Source: Pseudomonas sp. BGr12 (GTDB taxonomy: Bacteria > Pseudomonadota > Gammaproteobacteria > Pseudomonadales > Pseudomonadaceae). Taken from it: a stretch of DNA of 64,000 nucleotides. Both the position numbers and the translations under genes were made by a program. The notes under the pieces are model-generated. The model saw nothing but the letters and a program-made list of their open reading frames with translations, did not search any database and was not told the origin of the DNA. The stretch lies in assembly GCF_030272895.1 (NCBI RefSeq), contig NZ_JALRNF010000038.1:1-64000 (forward strand), given 5' to 3'. This document shows positions 36,798 through 47,276 of the stretch, piece after piece. How positions within the stretch are numbered: position 1 is the stretch's first letter; each line of letters starts with the position of its first letter.

Positions 36798-37706
36798 TCA
36801 GCCCGGAAACAGATACGGGCTGACCCCGCTACGCCCATACCCCTCGCGTTCCACCTCGGCATCCAGCGCCAGGCTGGCCAGGTCATCGGCCAGCACGTCC
36901 TGGTCAGGGTCCCGTTCCGGGTAGAACACCTTCAGGTAGCTGTGACACCCATTGCAGCTCTCAGCCTTGATCGCCGCGTCCTGCCGGTCCAGCGACCAAT
37001 AGTCCAGGGCGCCGGTGGCTTCGCAGTTGCTGCACTTGAGCCGGACCATATGCCAGCGGCACTCACACAGACCGCACTGCAGGTAGCGCAGGCCCGCCTG
37101 GGCGCCGGTCATGACCACGCTGGCCAGCGGCGCGCTGGTGCACACCGGGCAGTGCTGGCGCTGCTCGCCAAGATGAGCCCTGGCGCTGGCCGGCAAGGCA
37201 CTGGCCAGTTGGGTGAAATACAGCGACAAGGCCGCCCAGAGGAACAGCGCCTGGCCACTGTCGACCTGCTCATGCTCACCTGCCAGCAAGGCACTGGCCA
37301 GCACTTCCAGTTCTGTCGATGTGTAGCGGCGCAAGGTGTCCAGGGTCGTGCGCACCGTCGCATTGGCCTCGGGGTAGAGCCGCTCGATCAGCGCCTGCAG
37401 CAGCTGCTGCCAGTAAGGGTCACGCGGGTAGTCGCTGCTCGCCAGCGGTGCTTGCCCGCTGCCAAGGCGCTCACTCAAGCCGGCCACCTGTGCCGCGGGT
37501 ACTGGCATTTGTTCCAGCAGCTGTTGCTGCGCCTGGGCGATACGTGCACAAAAGTCCAGGTAGTCGCCCATGGCGTGCCCCTGGGCCAGTTGCATCAAGC
37601 GCGCGGCACGCTTGGCGTAGCGCTCCTTGAGCGCGGGCAGCAGCACCGGCACGATCTCGTTGACTCCACCGGTGGGCGTCTGTACCGGGGTCATCTGGAT
37701 ACTCAT
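36798..37706 (-). CDS. fdhE: Formate dehydrogenase accessory protein
   Basis: A 302-residue FdhE. The C-terminal half contains four CxxC rubredoxin-like motifs (HCPVCTSAP, QCGLCECRW, KCSNCEAT, SCNGCHSY) that bind iron. FdhE is needed for assembly or activation of formate dehydrogenases N and O. It is the last gene of the fdoGHI-fdhE operon and overlaps fdoI through ATGA. Confidence 0.95.
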   Translation of the reverse strand: MSIQMTPVQTPTGGVNEIVPVLLPALKERYAKRAARLMQLAQGHAMGDYLDFCARIAQAQQQLLEQMPVPAAQVAGLSERLGSGQAPLASSDYPRDPYWQQLLQALIERLYPEANATVRTTLDTLRRYTSTELEVLASALLAGEHEQVDSGQALFLWAALSLYFTQLASALPASARAHLGEQRQHCPVCTSAPLASVVMTGAQAGLRYLQCGLCECRWHMVRLKCSNCEATGALDYWSLDRQDAAIKAESCNGCHSYLKVFYPERDPDQDVLADDLASLALDAEVEREGYGRSGVSPYLFPG

Positions 37707-38347
37707 GGCTGGCTCCCGGGCTTGTCCTGCTTGCTGATCTGCCGGTACCAGCGATCATGGTGGGTCTTGGCCCAGGCACGGCTGACGTAGCCGGTGAGCA
37801 TGCCGCGAATCGAGCCTTTGACCCAGAACGCCAGGTAGGCATGGCCGATGATCAGCAGGATCAGGGCAATGCCGGCGACGGCGTGCAGCAGCAGGCCGAT
37901 GCGGATCGTGGGGATGGAGAACAGCGGGGCGAACCAGGGCCGCCAGATCACTACGCCGCTGATCAGCAACAGCGTGATCAGGCCCATGATGCCCCAGAAC
38001 AGTACCTTCTGCCCGGCGTTGTACTTGCCGATGTCGAGCGCCGGGTCATGCTTGCCGGCCAGCACTTGCTTGACGTTCTTGAACCACTTCACGTCCTCGC
38101 GCTCTGGCAGGTTGTAGCGCACGAAGCGCACGAACAGAAACATCAGCAGCACGAACACCACGACGCCGATGAAGGGGTGAAGGATGCGCGCCAGCTGCGG
38201 GGTGCCGAACACTGCGTTGAGGCCATTGAACGACGGAAAGAACCACGACAGCCCCGACAGGGCCACGGCGAAGAAGCAGATCACCATGAACCAGTGGCAG
38301 GCGCGGTCGATGAAGCGGGTGCGCAGGATCAGTTTGTCGGTGTTCAT
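37703..38347 (-). CDS. fdoI: Formate dehydrogenase cytochrome b556 subunit
   Basis: A 214-residue membrane protein with four helices and haem-b histidines ([46 protein letters not shown]). It anchors the enzyme in the inner membrane and passes electrons from the beta subunit to quinone. ATGA overlaps join it to fdoH and fdhE. Confidence 0.95.
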   Translation of the reverse strand: MNTDKLILRTRFIDRACHWFMVICFFAVALSGLSWFFPSFNGLNAVFGTPQLARILHPFIGVVVFVLLMFLFVRFVRYNLPEREDVKWFKNVKQVLAGKHDPALDIGKYNAGQKVLFWGIMGLITLLLISGVVIWRPWFAPLFSIPTIRIGLLLHAVAGIALILLIIGHAYLAFWVKGSIRGMLTGYVSRAWAKTHHDRWYRQISKQDKPGSQP

Positions 38348-39240
38348 GCGTGGGTCTCCTCGTCGCGTTTCTCGTCCTGTTCGTCGACTTCGTTGGGGCC
38401 CACGCCGATGTAGTGGAACAGCGTGCCGGCCAGGGTGGCGAAGAAGGCCGCCGCGGCCACCGGCTTGAGCCAGCCTTTCCAGCCATGGATGGCGCTGCTG
38501 ATGCGTGGGTCGGTGGGCAGCTTGTGGTACAGCTGCGGTTTGTCGGCATGCTGCAGTACATAGACCACGTGGGTGCCGCCCACGCCTTGCGGGTCGTAGA
38601 TACCGGCACCGGCAAAGCCCCGGCCCTGCAGTTCGCTGACCCGCTCACTGGCCTGGTGCAGCATGTCTTGCTTGCTGCCGAAGTTGATCGCGCCGGTGGG
38701 GCAGGTCTTGACGCAGGCCGGTTCCTGGCCCACCGATACGCGGTCCACGCACAGAGTGCATTTGTAGGCCTTGTTGTCCTTCTGGCTGATGCGCGGCACA
38801 TCGAACGGGCAGCCGGCGATGCAGTAGCCGCAGCCGATGCAGTGCTCGGACTGGAAGTCGACGATGCCGTTGGCGTACTGGATGATCGCCCCCGGTTGCG
38901 GGCAGGCTTTCAGGCAGCCGGGGTCGGCGCAGTGCATGCAGCCGTCCTTGCGGATCAGCCATTCGAGCTTGCCGCTTTCGTCCTCGACTTCATCGAAGCG
39001 CATCAGCGTCCAGGTGTCGGCCGAGAGGTCGGCCGGGTTGTCGTAGACGCCGACGTTGTGGCCGACCTCGTCACGCAGGTCGTTCCACTCGTTGCACGCC
39101 ACCTGGCAGGCCTTGCAGCCGATGCAGATGCTGACGTCGATCAGCTTGGCCACTTCGGCCTGATGATCGCGCGCCTGGGGCGTCGGGGTCAGCACGCTGG
39201 TGGCCGAGCGGCGGACGATGTCTTGGGATTGCATGGACAT
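38344..39240 (-). CDS. fdoH: Formate dehydrogenase iron-sulfur (beta) subunit
   Basis: A 298-residue protein with four 4Fe-4S ferredoxin-type motifs ([63 protein letters not shown]) and a C-terminal membrane helix ([19 protein letters not shown]). It links the molybdenum subunit to the cytochrome b subunit. It overlaps fdoI by ATGA and follows fdoG by 11 bases. Confidence 0.96.
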   Translation of the reverse strand: MSMQSQDIVRRSATSVLTPTPQARDHQAEVAKLIDVSICIGCKACQVACNEWNDLRDEVGHNVGVYDNPADLSADTWTLMRFDEVEDESGKLEWLIRKDGCMHCADPGCLKACPQPGAIIQYANGIVDFQSEHCIGCGYCIAGCPFDVPRISQKDNKAYKCTLCVDRVSVGQEPACVKTCPTGAINFGSKQDMLHQASERVSELQGRGFAGAGIYDPQGVGGTHVVYVLQHADKPQLYHKLPTDPRISSAIHGWKGWLKPVAAAAFFATLAGTLFHYIGVGPNEVDEQDEKRDEETHA

Positions 39241-39251
39241 GGTTTCGCCCC

Positions 39252-42200
39252 TCAGACCTTTTCAATGTTGACGAGAAACGCCTTGTATTCCGGCGTCTGG
39301 GTATTGGAGTCGCCCACGCCCGGGGTCAGGGTGTTGGCCAGGAAACCCTTGCGGGTGGCACCTTCGTAGCCCCAGTGGCAGGGGATGCCGATGGTGTCGA
39401 CGGCCTGGCCATCGACGCTGAGGCGGCGGATGCGCTTGGTGACCACGGCCTTGGCCTTGATATAGCCGCGCTGGGTGCTGACCTTGACCGTGTCGCCCTG
39501 GACGATGCCCTTGTCGGCCGCCAGCTTTTCGCCGATCTCGATGAATTGCTCGGGCTGGATAATGGCGTTCAGGCGCGCATGCTTGGTCCAGTGGCGGAAC
39601 AGTTCGGTGATCGAATAGGTGGTCGCCACATAGGGGAAGTCTTCGCGGCTGCCCATGCGCTGGCGGTCGTTTTCGTACAGGCGCGCGGTGGGGCTGTAGG
39701 TCACCTTCGGGTGTAGCGGGTTGTGCGCCAGCGGGCTTTCGGTCGGTTCGTAGTGCTCGGGGAACGGGCCATCGTTCAGGGCCCCCACCGAGAACAGCCG
39801 GCCCAGGCCTTCAGGCAGCATGATGAACGGGTTGACCTTGCCGCCCGGTGCGGCGTTGACGGCGAAGTCGGGCACGTCGACCCCGCTCCAGCGCGTGCCG
39901 TCCCAGCCGATCAGCTTGCGCTTCGGGTCCCAGGGCTGGCCCTGGGGGTCGGCGGAGGCGCGGTTGTAGAGGATGCGCCGGTTCTGCGGCCAGGCCCAGG
40001 CCCAGCCCGGGGTGCAGCCCAGGCCGCTGTCGGCGTTGTCGCGGCGGGCCATCTGGTTGCCCTGTTCGGTCCAGGAGCCGGCGAAGATCCAGTTGAAGCA
40101 CTGGGTACTGCCGTCGTCGCGCAACTGCGAGAAATCGCTCAGCAACTGGCCCTTGCGCAGGATCAGCTGGCCTTGCTCGTCGTGCAGGTCGGCCAGGGCG
40201 CGGCCGTTGGACTCCTTGGCCACTTCTTCGGGCTTGGGGTCGAAGGGGTCGGCGTAGTCCCAGGCCATGTTGAGGATCGGCGCCGGGTTGGCGCCGCCTT
40301 CGGCCTGGTACAGCTCGCGCAGTTTCATGAACAGATGGCCGAGGATCTTGCCATCGTGCCAGGCCTCGCCGGGCGGCGCGGCGCCGGCCCAGTGCCACTG
40401 CAGCCAGCGCCCGGAGTTGACGATCGAGCCGTCTTCCTCGGCAAAGCAGGAAGAGGGCAGGCGGAACACTTCGGTCTGGATCGAGGCGCTGTCGACGTCG
40501 TGTTCCTCGCCGTGGTTCTGCCAGAAGCTGGAGGTCTCGGTGGCCAACGGGTCGATGATCACCAGGAACTTGAGCTTGGCCAATGCCGCCTGGGCCTTGT
40601 TCTTGTCGGGGAAGGCCGCGATCGGGTTGAAGCCCTGGGCGATGTAGCCGTTGACCTTGCCTTCGTACATGCGGTTGCTGTAGTTGAGCACGTCGTAGCT
40701 GTCATCCCACTTGGGCAGCCAGTCGAAGCCCCAGTCGTTGTCGCGGGTGGCCTTGTCGCCCCAGAGACTCTTCATCAGGCTGACGAAGAACTTCGGCGTG
40801 TGCTTGTAGTAGTTGACCTGGTCTTCGAGCAGCGCAGTCGGGGTGGTCTGCTTGAGGTAGGTGGCCAGGTCCTTCTGCTCGTCGGACGGCAGGTTCATGT
40901 AGCCGGGCAGGCGCAGCGACAGCAGGCCCAGGTCGGTGTAGCCCTGGATGTTGGAGTGGCCACGCAGGGCGTTGACCCCGCCACCGGCCATGCCGATGTT
41001 GCCCAACAGCAGCTGGATCATGCCCGAGCCACGGATCATCTGCGCGCCGTTGGTGTGGTGGGTCCAGCCCAGCGCGTAGAGGAAGGTGGCGGTCTTGTCC
41101 GGGACGCTGGTGGAGGCGAGGATGGCGCAGATCTGCAGGAAGTCGTCCTTGGGTGTACCGCAGACGCGGGTGACCATTTCCGGGGTGTAGCGGCTGACGT
41201 GGGCCTTGAGCAGGTTCCACACGCAGCGCGGGTGCTGCAGGGTCAGGTCGCGCCTGGCGTAGCCCTTTTCGTCGAGCTCGTAGGTCCAGGAGCTGCGGTC
41301 GTAGCTGCGCTTGCTGGCGTCATAGCCGCTGAACAGGCCGTCGTCGAAGTGGTAGTCCTCGCGCACGATCAGGCTGGCGTTGGTGTAGTGGCGCACGTAC
41401 TCGTGCTGGACCTTGTCATGGCTGATCAGGTAGTTGACCACGCCCATCAGGAAGGTCACGTCGGAGCCGGCGCGGATCGGCGAGTAGATGTCGGCCACTG
41501 CGGCGCTGCGGTTGAAGCGCGGGTCGACGACGATGACCTTGGCGCCGTTGCGGATCTTCGCCTCGATCACCCATTTGAAGCCCACCGGGTGCGCCTCGGC
41601 CGGGTTGCCGCCCATGATCAGCACCACGTTGGCGTTCTTGATGTCGACCCAGTTGTTGGTCATGGCGCCACGGCCGAAGGTCGGCGCCAGGGCCGACACG
41701 GTCGGCGCGTGGCAGACCCGCGCCTGGCTGTCGGTGCCAAGGATCCCCAGGGCGCGGGTGAAGCGCTGGTCGAGCGAGCCGGTTTCGCTGCTGGCCGCCG
41801 AGGAGCAGAGCATGCCGGTGGTCAGCCAGCGGTTGACGGTGGTGCCCTTGGCGTTTTTCTCGATGAAGTTGGCGTCGCGGTCATCCTTCATCAACCGGGC
41901 GATGCGCTCGATGGCGTGTTCCCAGCTGATGCGCTGCCACGTGTCCGAGCCCGGCGCGCGGTACTCGGGGTACAGCAGGCGCTGTTCACTGTGCACGTAG
42001 TCGACCAGGCCCGCGCCCTTGGGGCACAGCGAGCCGCGGCTGACCGGGTGGTCCGGGTCGCCTTCGATATGGAAGATGCGTGCCTTGGCGTTCTTGGCAC
42101 CGTCACCCAGGCTGTACATGAGGATCCCGCAGCCCACCGAGCAGTAGGTGCAGTTGTTGCGGGTTTCCTTGGCGCGCAGCAGCTTGTACTGGCGCGACTG

Positions 42201-42302
42201 GGTGGCCTGGGCCATGCCCGGCGCGAAGCCCAGGGTCGCACAGGTGGCCGTGGCGACACCGGCGGTGCAGAGCTTGAAGAACTGGCGTCTGCCGAGTCCC
42301 AT
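39252..42302 (-). CDS. fdoG: Formate dehydrogenase-O/N type major subunit, cysteine form
   Basis: A 1016-residue molybdopterin oxidoreductase with a Tat leader ([10 protein letters not shown]), a 4Fe-4S site ([22 protein letters not shown]) and bis-MGD cofactor domains. The active-site residue is Cys197 in [17 protein letters not shown], encoded TGC at 41712-41714. In E. coli FdnG and FdoG the equivalent residue 196 is selenocysteine read from TGA. It oxidises formate to CO2 in the periplasm and feeds electrons to quinone. No sel genes flank this operon. I start at the ATG after AAGGAG; an upstream in-frame start would bury the Tat leader. Confidence 0.96.
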   Translation of the reverse strand: MGLGRRQFFKLCTAGVATATCATLGFAPGMAQATQSRQYKLLRAKETRNNCTYCSVGCGILMYSLGDGAKNAKARIFHIEGDPDHPVSRGSLCPKGAGLVDYVHSEQRLLYPEYRAPGSDTWQRISWEHAIERIARLMKDDRDANFIEKNAKGTTVNRWLTTGMLCSSAASSETGSLDQRFTRALGILGTDSQARVCHAPTVSALAPTFGRGAMTNNWVDIKNANVVLIMGGNPAEAHPVGFKWVIEAKIRNGAKVIVVDPRFNRSAAVADIYSPIRAGSDVTFLMGVVNYLISHDKVQHEYVRHYTNASLIVREDYHFDDGLFSGYDASKRSYDRSSWTYELDEKGYARRDLTLQHPRCVWNLLKAHVSRYTPEMVTRVCGTPKDDFLQICAILASTSVPDKTATFLYALGWTHHTNGAQMIRGSGMIQLLLGNIGMAGGGVNALRGHSNIQGYTDLGLLSLRLPGYMNLPSDEQKDLATYLKQTTPTALLEDQVNYYKHTPKFFVSLMKSLWGDKATRDNDWGFDWLPKWDDSYDVLNYSNRMYEGKVNGYIAQGFNPIAAFPDKNKAQAALAKLKFLVIIDPLATETSSFWQNHGEEHDVDSASIQTEVFRLPSSCFAEEDGSIVNSGRWLQWHWAGAAPPGEAWHDGKILGHLFMKLRELYQAEGGANPAPILNMAWDYADPFDPKPEEVAKESNGRALADLHDEQGQLILRKGQLLSDFSQLRDDGSTQCFNWIFAGSWTEQGNQMARRDNADSGLGCTPGWAWAWPQNRRILYNRASADPQGQPWDPKRKLIGWDGTRWSGVDVPDFAVNAAPGGKVNPFIMLPEGLGRLFSVGALNDGPFPEHYEPTESPLAHNPLHPKVTYSPTARLYENDRQRMGSREDFPYVATTYSITELFRHWTKHARLNAIIQPEQFIEIGEKLAADKGIVQGDTVKVSTQRGYIKAKAVVTKRIRRLSVDGQAVDTIGIPCHWGYEGATRKGFLANTLTPGVGDSNTQTPEYKAFLVNIEKV

Positions 42303-42709
42303 GGGTATCTCCTTATTCTGGCGGCTGCACACAGCAGCGGGCATAGGCATGCCCGGCAACAAGGCGTCGCAAGCGCAGTTGGCTGAGGGTGATCACGATT
42401 GGTGCAAGGCCCTGTCTGGCGCAGGACTCGGATGACGCGGATGAACGGTAGTGTATTTCCGTACGGAAAGTAGGACTAATCAAGAGGGTCGATGGCGCTA
42501 TCGAGCGGGTCTATCACTGAAGCGTTCAGGCCCGTAATCCTTGGCGTTCGGGGGATGCAACCCTGATGTCCTTTCGACCAAAGTCGTAGGTGTTACATGC
42601 GTTTTGGTTATAATTAAGTAATTATTTATTCTTTTTAATTTTATACGGCGCGAGGCACTCTGCACCTCAAGCACTGCGTGGCAGTGCACCCAGGACGAGG
42701 AAGCAGAGC
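42303..42709. promoter_or_regulatory. fdoG-mop intergenic region with a 14-bp palindrome
   Basis: The divergent promoter region of fdoG and the Mop gene. A perfect palindrome TTTCCGTACGGAAA sits at 42456-42469, about 155 bases before fdoG, and is a candidate operator. Near the Mop gene, AT-rich DNA contains TATAAT at 42609-42614 followed by TAATTA repeats. I could not match a known molybdate (ModE) box. Confidence 0.5.
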
Positions 42710-42925
42710 ATGACCATCAAGGCGATCAACGTACGCAATCAGTTCAAGGGCACGGTCAAGGAGATCATCGAAGGGCCGGTGGTGTCGGAAATCGATGTGC
42801 AGACTTCCGCCGGTATCGTCACCTCGGTGATCACCACCCGTTCGGTGCATGAGCTGGAACTGCGCATCGGCAGCGAGGTGATTGCCTTCGTCAAATCCAC
42901 CGAGGTCTCGATCGCCAAGCTATGA
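42710..42925 (+). CDS. Molybdate-binding Mop/TOBE-domain protein (molbindin)
   Basis: A 71-residue single Mop domain (AINVRNQFKGTVKEIIEGPVV, TSVITTRSVHELELRIGSEV, VIAFVKSTEVSIAKL). Such molbindins assemble as hexamers that store molybdate or tungstate. Its place beside a molybdenum formate dehydrogenase operon fits a supply role. Its 3' end overlaps the convergent regulator gene by six bases. Confidence 0.92.
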   Translation: MTIKAINVRNQFKGTVKEIIEGPVVSEIDVQTSAGIVTSVITTRSVHELELRIGSEVIAFVKSTEVSIAKL

Positions 42926-43537
42926 GGCGTCGCGCACCAATTGAAAGCGACACACCTGCCCCCCGCGCAGCATGCATTCCAGGTGCTGCACCTTCCCCCC
43001 ACCCAGGCTGCCGATCAGCGCCAGGTCGAGCTCACAGACTTCAGGGTGAGCCTCGGCCAGCTGATGGAACACGCAGTTGTGGGCGACGATCTGTTCCGTA
43101 TCGCCTGAGCGGAAGAACACCTCGGCTTCGTAGCCGACTTCCTTCATATGCGCAGCGATCTGCGATTCGTCCAGGCGAGTGGCGCTCAGGTCGCGGGCCA
43201 TTTTCTCGCCCAGGCGGCGCAGCAGGGCGACCAGGGCTTCATGGCCGATCACATCGGCCACTTCGCTGATCAACAGGTTGGCCAGCAGGTGATAGTGGCG
43301 CGGGAACAGTTCATGGCCACGGGCACTGAGCTGGTACAACTGCTCGGGGCGCCGGCCGGTGGCGCGCAGTCCGCCGCGCACCACCAGGTCGTCACGCTCC
43401 AGTGCCGCCAGGTGCTGGCGCACCGCAGTACGGGTGACCGCCAGCTGGCTGGCCAGCGCTTCGATGCTCATGCCCTCTGCCCGGTACAGCAGGGCAGAGA
43501 GCAGATCCTGTTGGGTACGTCCCAGGCCTTCGAACAT
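42920..43537 (-). CDS. HTH regulator with a four-cysteine (possible Fe-S) domain
   Basis: A 205-residue protein. The N-terminal winged HTH (SIEALASQLAVTRTAVRQHL) is of the ArsR/DeoR-like type seen in SufR. The C-terminal part has four cysteines spaced C-x12-C-x19-C-x7-C (NCVFHQLAEAHPEVCELD, HLECMLRGGQVCRF). SufR-type regulators bind an Fe-S cluster through similarly spaced cysteines, so this may sense redox or iron. It is encoded 13 bases behind an exported protein gene on the same strand and next to formate dehydrogenase, which it might control. Cluster binding is inference. Confidence 0.75.
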   Translation of the reverse strand: MFEGLGRTQQDLLSALLYRAEGMSIEALASQLAVTRTAVRQHLAALERDDLVVRGGLRATGRRPEQLYQLSARGHELFPRHYHLLANLLISEVADVIGHEALVALLRRLGEKMARDLSATRLDESQIAAHMKEVGYEAEVFFRSGDTEQIVAHNCVFHQLAEAHPEVCELDLALIGSLGGGKVQHLECMLRGGQVCRFQLVRDAS

Positions 43538-43550
43538 CGGTGGACCTCGC

Positions 43551-44183
43551 TTAGAACTTGTCCGGGAACTGTTTGACCAGCGCCGCCGTCAAGGCGTCGG
43601 CCAGCGCGAGGATATGTTCGCGCATGTGTTTCCAGGTGGTGGCTTCTGCCTTGTAGTCCTTTTTACCCAGTTCGTCGATCTGGGCGATATGGTGCCCGCC
43701 GTGGGCGGCGAGGAGGGTATTGAGGGTGGCTTCCGGCAAATAGGGGTTGGCCGTGGCGAGGAACTTGGCCAGGGCCTTGGCGTTGCTGGTCAGGTCGGCC
43801 ACAGCGGCCTGCTTGTCCTTGGCCGAATTGCCGACGCTGGCATCACTGTACTGCTTGACCGCACCCCAGTGCCCGGCCAGCAGTTTGAGCAACTGGTCGG
43901 CGGCCGGCTGGCCATAGAGCGGGGCAATGCTGTTGGCGATCGCCGTGGCATTGCTGACCACCTCCTGGCTGGCGACATCGGCTTGCTGGCGATTGCCGGC
44001 CTGATTGGCGATGACGTAGTTACGGATCCAGAAAATATGCTCCACCCACAAGTCGCGCAGGGCCAGGCGCGTGGTCAGGGCGGCGGACTCTGCCGCAGGC
44101 GCAGCAGGTTGCGCGGCAGGGCTCAGGGCAGGAAATGCACACAACGCCGCCAGCAGCAGCGCAACGAACAGTCTGGTCTTCAT
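43551..44183 (-). CDS. Exported helical protein of unknown function
   Basis: A 210-residue precursor with a signal peptide (LFVALLLAALCAFPALSPAAQ). The mature part looks like a helical bundle with scattered His (WVEHIFWIRNYV, LAAHGGHHIAQIDELG, WKHMREHILALADAL) that could bind metal or haem. No family is recognised. It is directly upstream of the four-Cys regulator gene (13 bases), so the two are one operon. A link to formate dehydrogenase is possible from position. Confidence 0.75.
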   Translation of the reverse strand: MKTRLFVALLLAALCAFPALSPAAQPAAPAAESAALTTRLALRDLWVEHIFWIRNYVIANQAGNRQQADVASQEVVSNATAIANSIAPLYGQPAADQLLKLLAGHWGAVKQYSDASVGNSAKDKQAAVADLTSNAKALAKFLATANPYLPEATLNTLLAAHGGHHIAQIDELGKKDYKAEATTWKHMREHILALADALTAALVKQFPDKF

Positions 44184-44369
44184 GGCAGTACCCTCGGAAG
44201 GTGAAGTAGTCTACAAAATCAATTACAGCATAAAAATATGCCGTTATTGCCCCACCCGCCGAACGGTCCCCTAGTCGCTTTCAGCTCCCCCAAAGTCGCA
44301 ATGAACAGATGCAATCCCCCCTTCAAACTCCTACGATGTTGCGAAATATTACAAGGAAGGTCGGGGGCT

Positions 44370-45260
44370 ATGCCGTTAAAGGACTTGCTGTTGGCGTTGG
44401 TGGTGATCGTTGCCTGGGGCGTGAATTTCGTGGTGATCAAGGTGGGCCTGGACGGACTGCCGCCGATGTTGCTGGGGGCGTTGCGCTTTGCCCTGGTGGC
44501 GTTTCCGGCGGTTTTCCTGATCAAGCGACCGCAATTGCCCTGGCGCTGGTTGATCGCCTACGGGGCGACCATATCCCTGGGCCAGTTCGCCTTCCTGTTC
44601 CAGGCCATGGGCAGCGGCATGCCGCCGGGCCTGGCCTCGCTGGTGCTGCAGTCGCAGGCGTTCTTCACCCTGTTTTTCGCGGCGCTGTTCCTGGGCGAAC
44701 GCCTGCGCGCCGCCAGCGTGCTGGGTTTGCTGGTAGCCGCCGGTGGCCTGGCGTTGATCGGTAGCGAAAATGGCGCCAGCGTGCCGCTATTGGCCTTGAT
44801 CCTGACCCTGTGCGCCGGGGCCATGTGGGCCCTGGGCAATATCATCACCCGGCGCTTTGGCAAGGTCGACCTGGTGGCCCTGGTGATCTGGGGCGGACTG
44901 ATTCCGCCACTGCCGTTCTTCGCCCTGTCCTGGTGGCTGGAAGGGCCGGCGCGCATCGAAAGCGCGCTGCTGGGCATCGGCTGGAGTTCGATCCTGGCGC
45001 TGGCCTACCTGGCCTTTGTCGCCACTTTGCTGGGTTACAGCCTGTGGAGCCATTTGCTGTCGCGCTACCCGGCCGGCAAGGTGGCGCCGTTTTCGCTGCT
45101 GGTGCCGGTGGTGGGCCTGAGTTCATCGGCGCTGTTGCTGGGCGAGCGGCTGACGCCCCTGCAGGGGTGGGGGGCGATGCTGGTGATGGCCGGGTTGTTG
45201 ATCAATGTCTTCGGTCCGCGCCTGCTGGTGGCCCGGGTCGCCGACCAGGAACGCGCCTGA
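44370..45260 (+). CDS. EamA-family exporter (O-acetylserine/cysteine type)
   Basis: A 296-residue protein of ten membrane helices in two EamA repeats (VIVAWGVNFVVIKVGLDGLPP, FFTLFFAALFLGERL, PFSLLVPVVGLSSSALLLGERL). The opening is very close to EamA/YdeD exporters of O-acetylserine and cysteine. The start ATG is preceded by GGAAGGTCGGGGG. Its 3' end overlaps the convergent MFS gene by 59 bases. Confidence 0.9.
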   Translation: MPLKDLLLALVVIVAWGVNFVVIKVGLDGLPPMLLGALRFALVAFPAVFLIKRPQLPWRWLIAYGATISLGQFAFLFQAMGSGMPPGLASLVLQSQAFFTLFFAALFLGERLRAASVLGLLVAAGGLALIGSENGASVPLLALILTLCAGAMWALGNIITRRFGKVDLVALVIWGGLIPPLPFFALSWWLEGPARIESALLGIGWSSILALAYLAFVATLLGYSLWSHLLSRYPAGKVAPFSLLVPVVGLSSSALLLGERLTPLQGWGAMLVMAGLLINVFGPRLLVARVADQERA

Positions 45261-46650
45261 CCAGCACCAGCACCAGCAACGGCGCCAGGGTAAACAGGCC
45301 GAACAACCAGGCCGCCGCCTGCCGTGCGCCTGCCACGCCACCGGGGTCGACCAGCCCGGCGCTGTTGCTGACTACGCCGGCCAGGGCGGCGGCCAGTGCC
45401 GTGGCGTAGAGCTGCAGCGTGGTGATCGAGGCCGAGGCCAGGGTTTCTTCGCCCGCACGTGCGGCGCCCAGCACCCGGCTCATCAGGTGCGGCCAGCCCA
45501 GGCCGATGCCCAGCCCGACCCCGGCCAGGGCCAGGCAGTAGCTGAGCCAGCCGGCGAGGTGGCTCAGCCACTGCGTGCGGGGTGTCATCAGGGCCAGCGC
45601 CGGCAACGCCAGCAGGATGATTGCCGGCCCCAGACGCATCAGGCGCTCGGCCGCAGCGCCCGTGCAACCGGCACCGAGCAGGGCGGCCAGGGTCCAGCCG
45701 CCGGCCATGACCGCTGTCATGTAGCCCGCGGCCAGCGGGCCCAGGCCATGGATGCGCTGAAGGAAGTAAGGCACGAAGATCTCGGTGGTCATGGCTGCGA
45801 TCAACAGGCACATGATCGCGTAGAGCACCCCCAGGCGATTGCCCAGCGAGTAGGCACCGGCGGGCAGCAAGCGGCGTTCCGGCCCACGGTCGCGGCGGGC
45901 GACCAGCACGACGATGGCAAGGCCCATGCCGATGCCCAGCAGGTTCCACGACAAGCGCTCGGCCAGGCTCGCAGCCGAGAGGGCCAGCACCGACAGCACG
46001 ACGCCTGCGATCAGCGCATAGGGGGGAGGGCCGGGGCAGGCGTTTGTCGAGACATTGCGATCAAGCTGCCTGCCGACCACCACGGCGAGTGCCGCCACCA
46101 CCGGCAGCAAGGCCCAGAATGCCCAGCGCCACAGGCCCGCCTGGGCGAACACGCCGCCGATGGCCGGGCCGGACAGGGTGGCCATGCCCCACATGCCGGA
46201 GATCAGGGCCACGGCCCGGGGCCACAGGCGTTCCTCGAACAGCAGGCGGATCAGCGCATAGCTCAAGGCAAACAGGGTGCCGCCGCCCAGGCCCTGGACA
46301 CTGCGTCCGCCCAGCAGCAGCGGCATGTTCGGCGCCAGGGCACAGAGCGCCGAACCTGCGGCGAACACCGCCAGCGCCAGCAGGAACGTGGCACGGGGGC
46401 CGAGGCGTGCGAGCAGTTGCGCCGACAGGGTCGAGCCGATGATCGAGGTCGCCACGAACAGCGTGGTGCTCCAGGCATACAGTGCCAGCCCGCCGATATC
46501 GGCGATCACCGTCGGCAGGATGGTGGTGACGATATGCACATTGATCGCGTACAGGCCCACGCCACCGGCCAGGGCGATAGTGTGCAGGGCATTGCGTCCG
46601 TGCAGCAGTTCGCCCCAGGACGCGCGCGGCGGAGCAGGGGCGAAGGGCAT
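45202..46650 (-). CDS. MFS transporter
   Basis: A 482-residue protein of about 14 helices (VHIVTTILPTVIADIGGLAL, RLGPRATFLLALAVFAAGSA, RSVQGLGGGTLFALSYALI), which is the DHA2-like drug:H+ antiporter plan. The C-terminal tail is Arg/Pro-rich. Its last 20 codons lie antisense to the end of eamA. Substrate is unknown. Confidence 0.85.
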   Translation of the reverse strand: MPFAPAPPRASWGELLHGRNALHTIALAGGVGLYAINVHIVTTILPTVIADIGGLALYAWSTTLFVATSIIGSTLSAQLLARLGPRATFLLALAVFAAGSALCALAPNMPLLLGGRSVQGLGGGTLFALSYALIRLLFEERLWPRAVALISGMWGMATLSGPAIGGVFAQAGLWRWAFWALLPVVAALAVVVGRQLDRNVSTNACPGPPPYALIAGVVLSVLALSAASLAERLSWNLLGIGMGLAIVVLVARRDRGPERRLLPAGAYSLGNRLGVLYAIMCLLIAAMTTEIFVPYFLQRIHGLGPLAAGYMTAVMAGGWTLAALLGAGCTGAAAERLMRLGPAIILLALPALALMTPRTQWLSHLAGWLSYCLALAGVGLGIGLGWPHLMSRVLGAARAGEETLASASITTLQLYATALAAALAGVVSNSAGLVDPGGVAGARQAAAWLFGLFTLAPLLVLVLVRRVPGRRPGPPAGADRRH

Positions 46651-46793
46651 GGGCGCACCGTGCAGAGACGCCAGTGGCGGTGGCTGCAAGTCTAGGTGGG
46701 CAGGGGCTGTTAGACAAAGCCAGCTGAGCGTGGCGGTTTTGCTACCATCGCCTTTTTGTCCGTACACCGCTTGCAAGCGCGAAGGAGAGCAAC

Positions 46794-47114
46794 ATGATCA
46801 TCACCACTACCGGTACCGTCGAAGGGCGGCAGATCGAAACCTATCTGGATGTGGTCAGCGCCGAATCGGTCCAGGGCATCAACGTGGTACGTGATGTATT
46901 CACAAGCTTTCGGGATTTCTTCGGTGGCCGCTCGCAAACCCTGGAAAGCGCCCTGAAAGAAGCGCGTATCCAGGCCACCGACGAGATCAAGGCCCGCGCC
47001 CGTGACCTGCGAGCCGACGCCGTGGTGGGCCTGGACTATGAAATCAGCATGCCTTCGGCCCGTGGCGGAATGGTCGTGGTGTTCGTCACCGGCACCGCCG
47101 TCAAGCTGCGCTAA
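46794..47114 (+). CDS. YbjQ/UPF0145 family protein
   Basis: A 106-residue YbjQ-type protein (TTTGTVEGRQIETYLDVVSA, ADAVVGLDYEISMPSARGG, VVVFVTGTAVKL), complete and of normal length. The family forms pentamers and has been called heavy-metal-binding, though the role is unclear. It starts eight bases after AGGAG and stands alone. Confidence 0.9.
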   Translation: MIITTTGTVEGRQIETYLDVVSAESVQGINVVRDVFTSFRDFFGGRSQTLESALKEARIQATDEIKARARDLRADAVVGLDYEISMPSARGGMVVVFVTGTAVKLR

Positions 47115-47276
47115 AGCGGTGGGTGCGACAAAATGGCGCGGCCATTGGTCGGGGTTTCGGCTTTTTGCCCGGGCGGTCCACAAATGACCGGCTAGTCTCA
47201 GGGGCACTTGGGGCGGTATTTTTTCGGGCAATCATCTGTTTGCCGGTACCGGCCCGTTGTTGGAGGGAGACGGGGC

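Noticed and set aside
41712..41714. Selenocysteine codon in fdoG
   Set aside because: The codon is TGC, not TGA, so it is read as ordinary cysteine.
39723..42386. An 887-codon open frame on the + strand over fdoG
   Set aside because: It is the shadow of a strongly conserved molybdoenzyme gene and has no ribosome site or recognisable domain.
45065..45949. A second 294-codon frame inside the MFS gene at 45.2-46.6 kb
   Set aside because: It is a GC-driven alternative frame on the same strand without helices or motifs; the MFS frame has clear transporter motifs.
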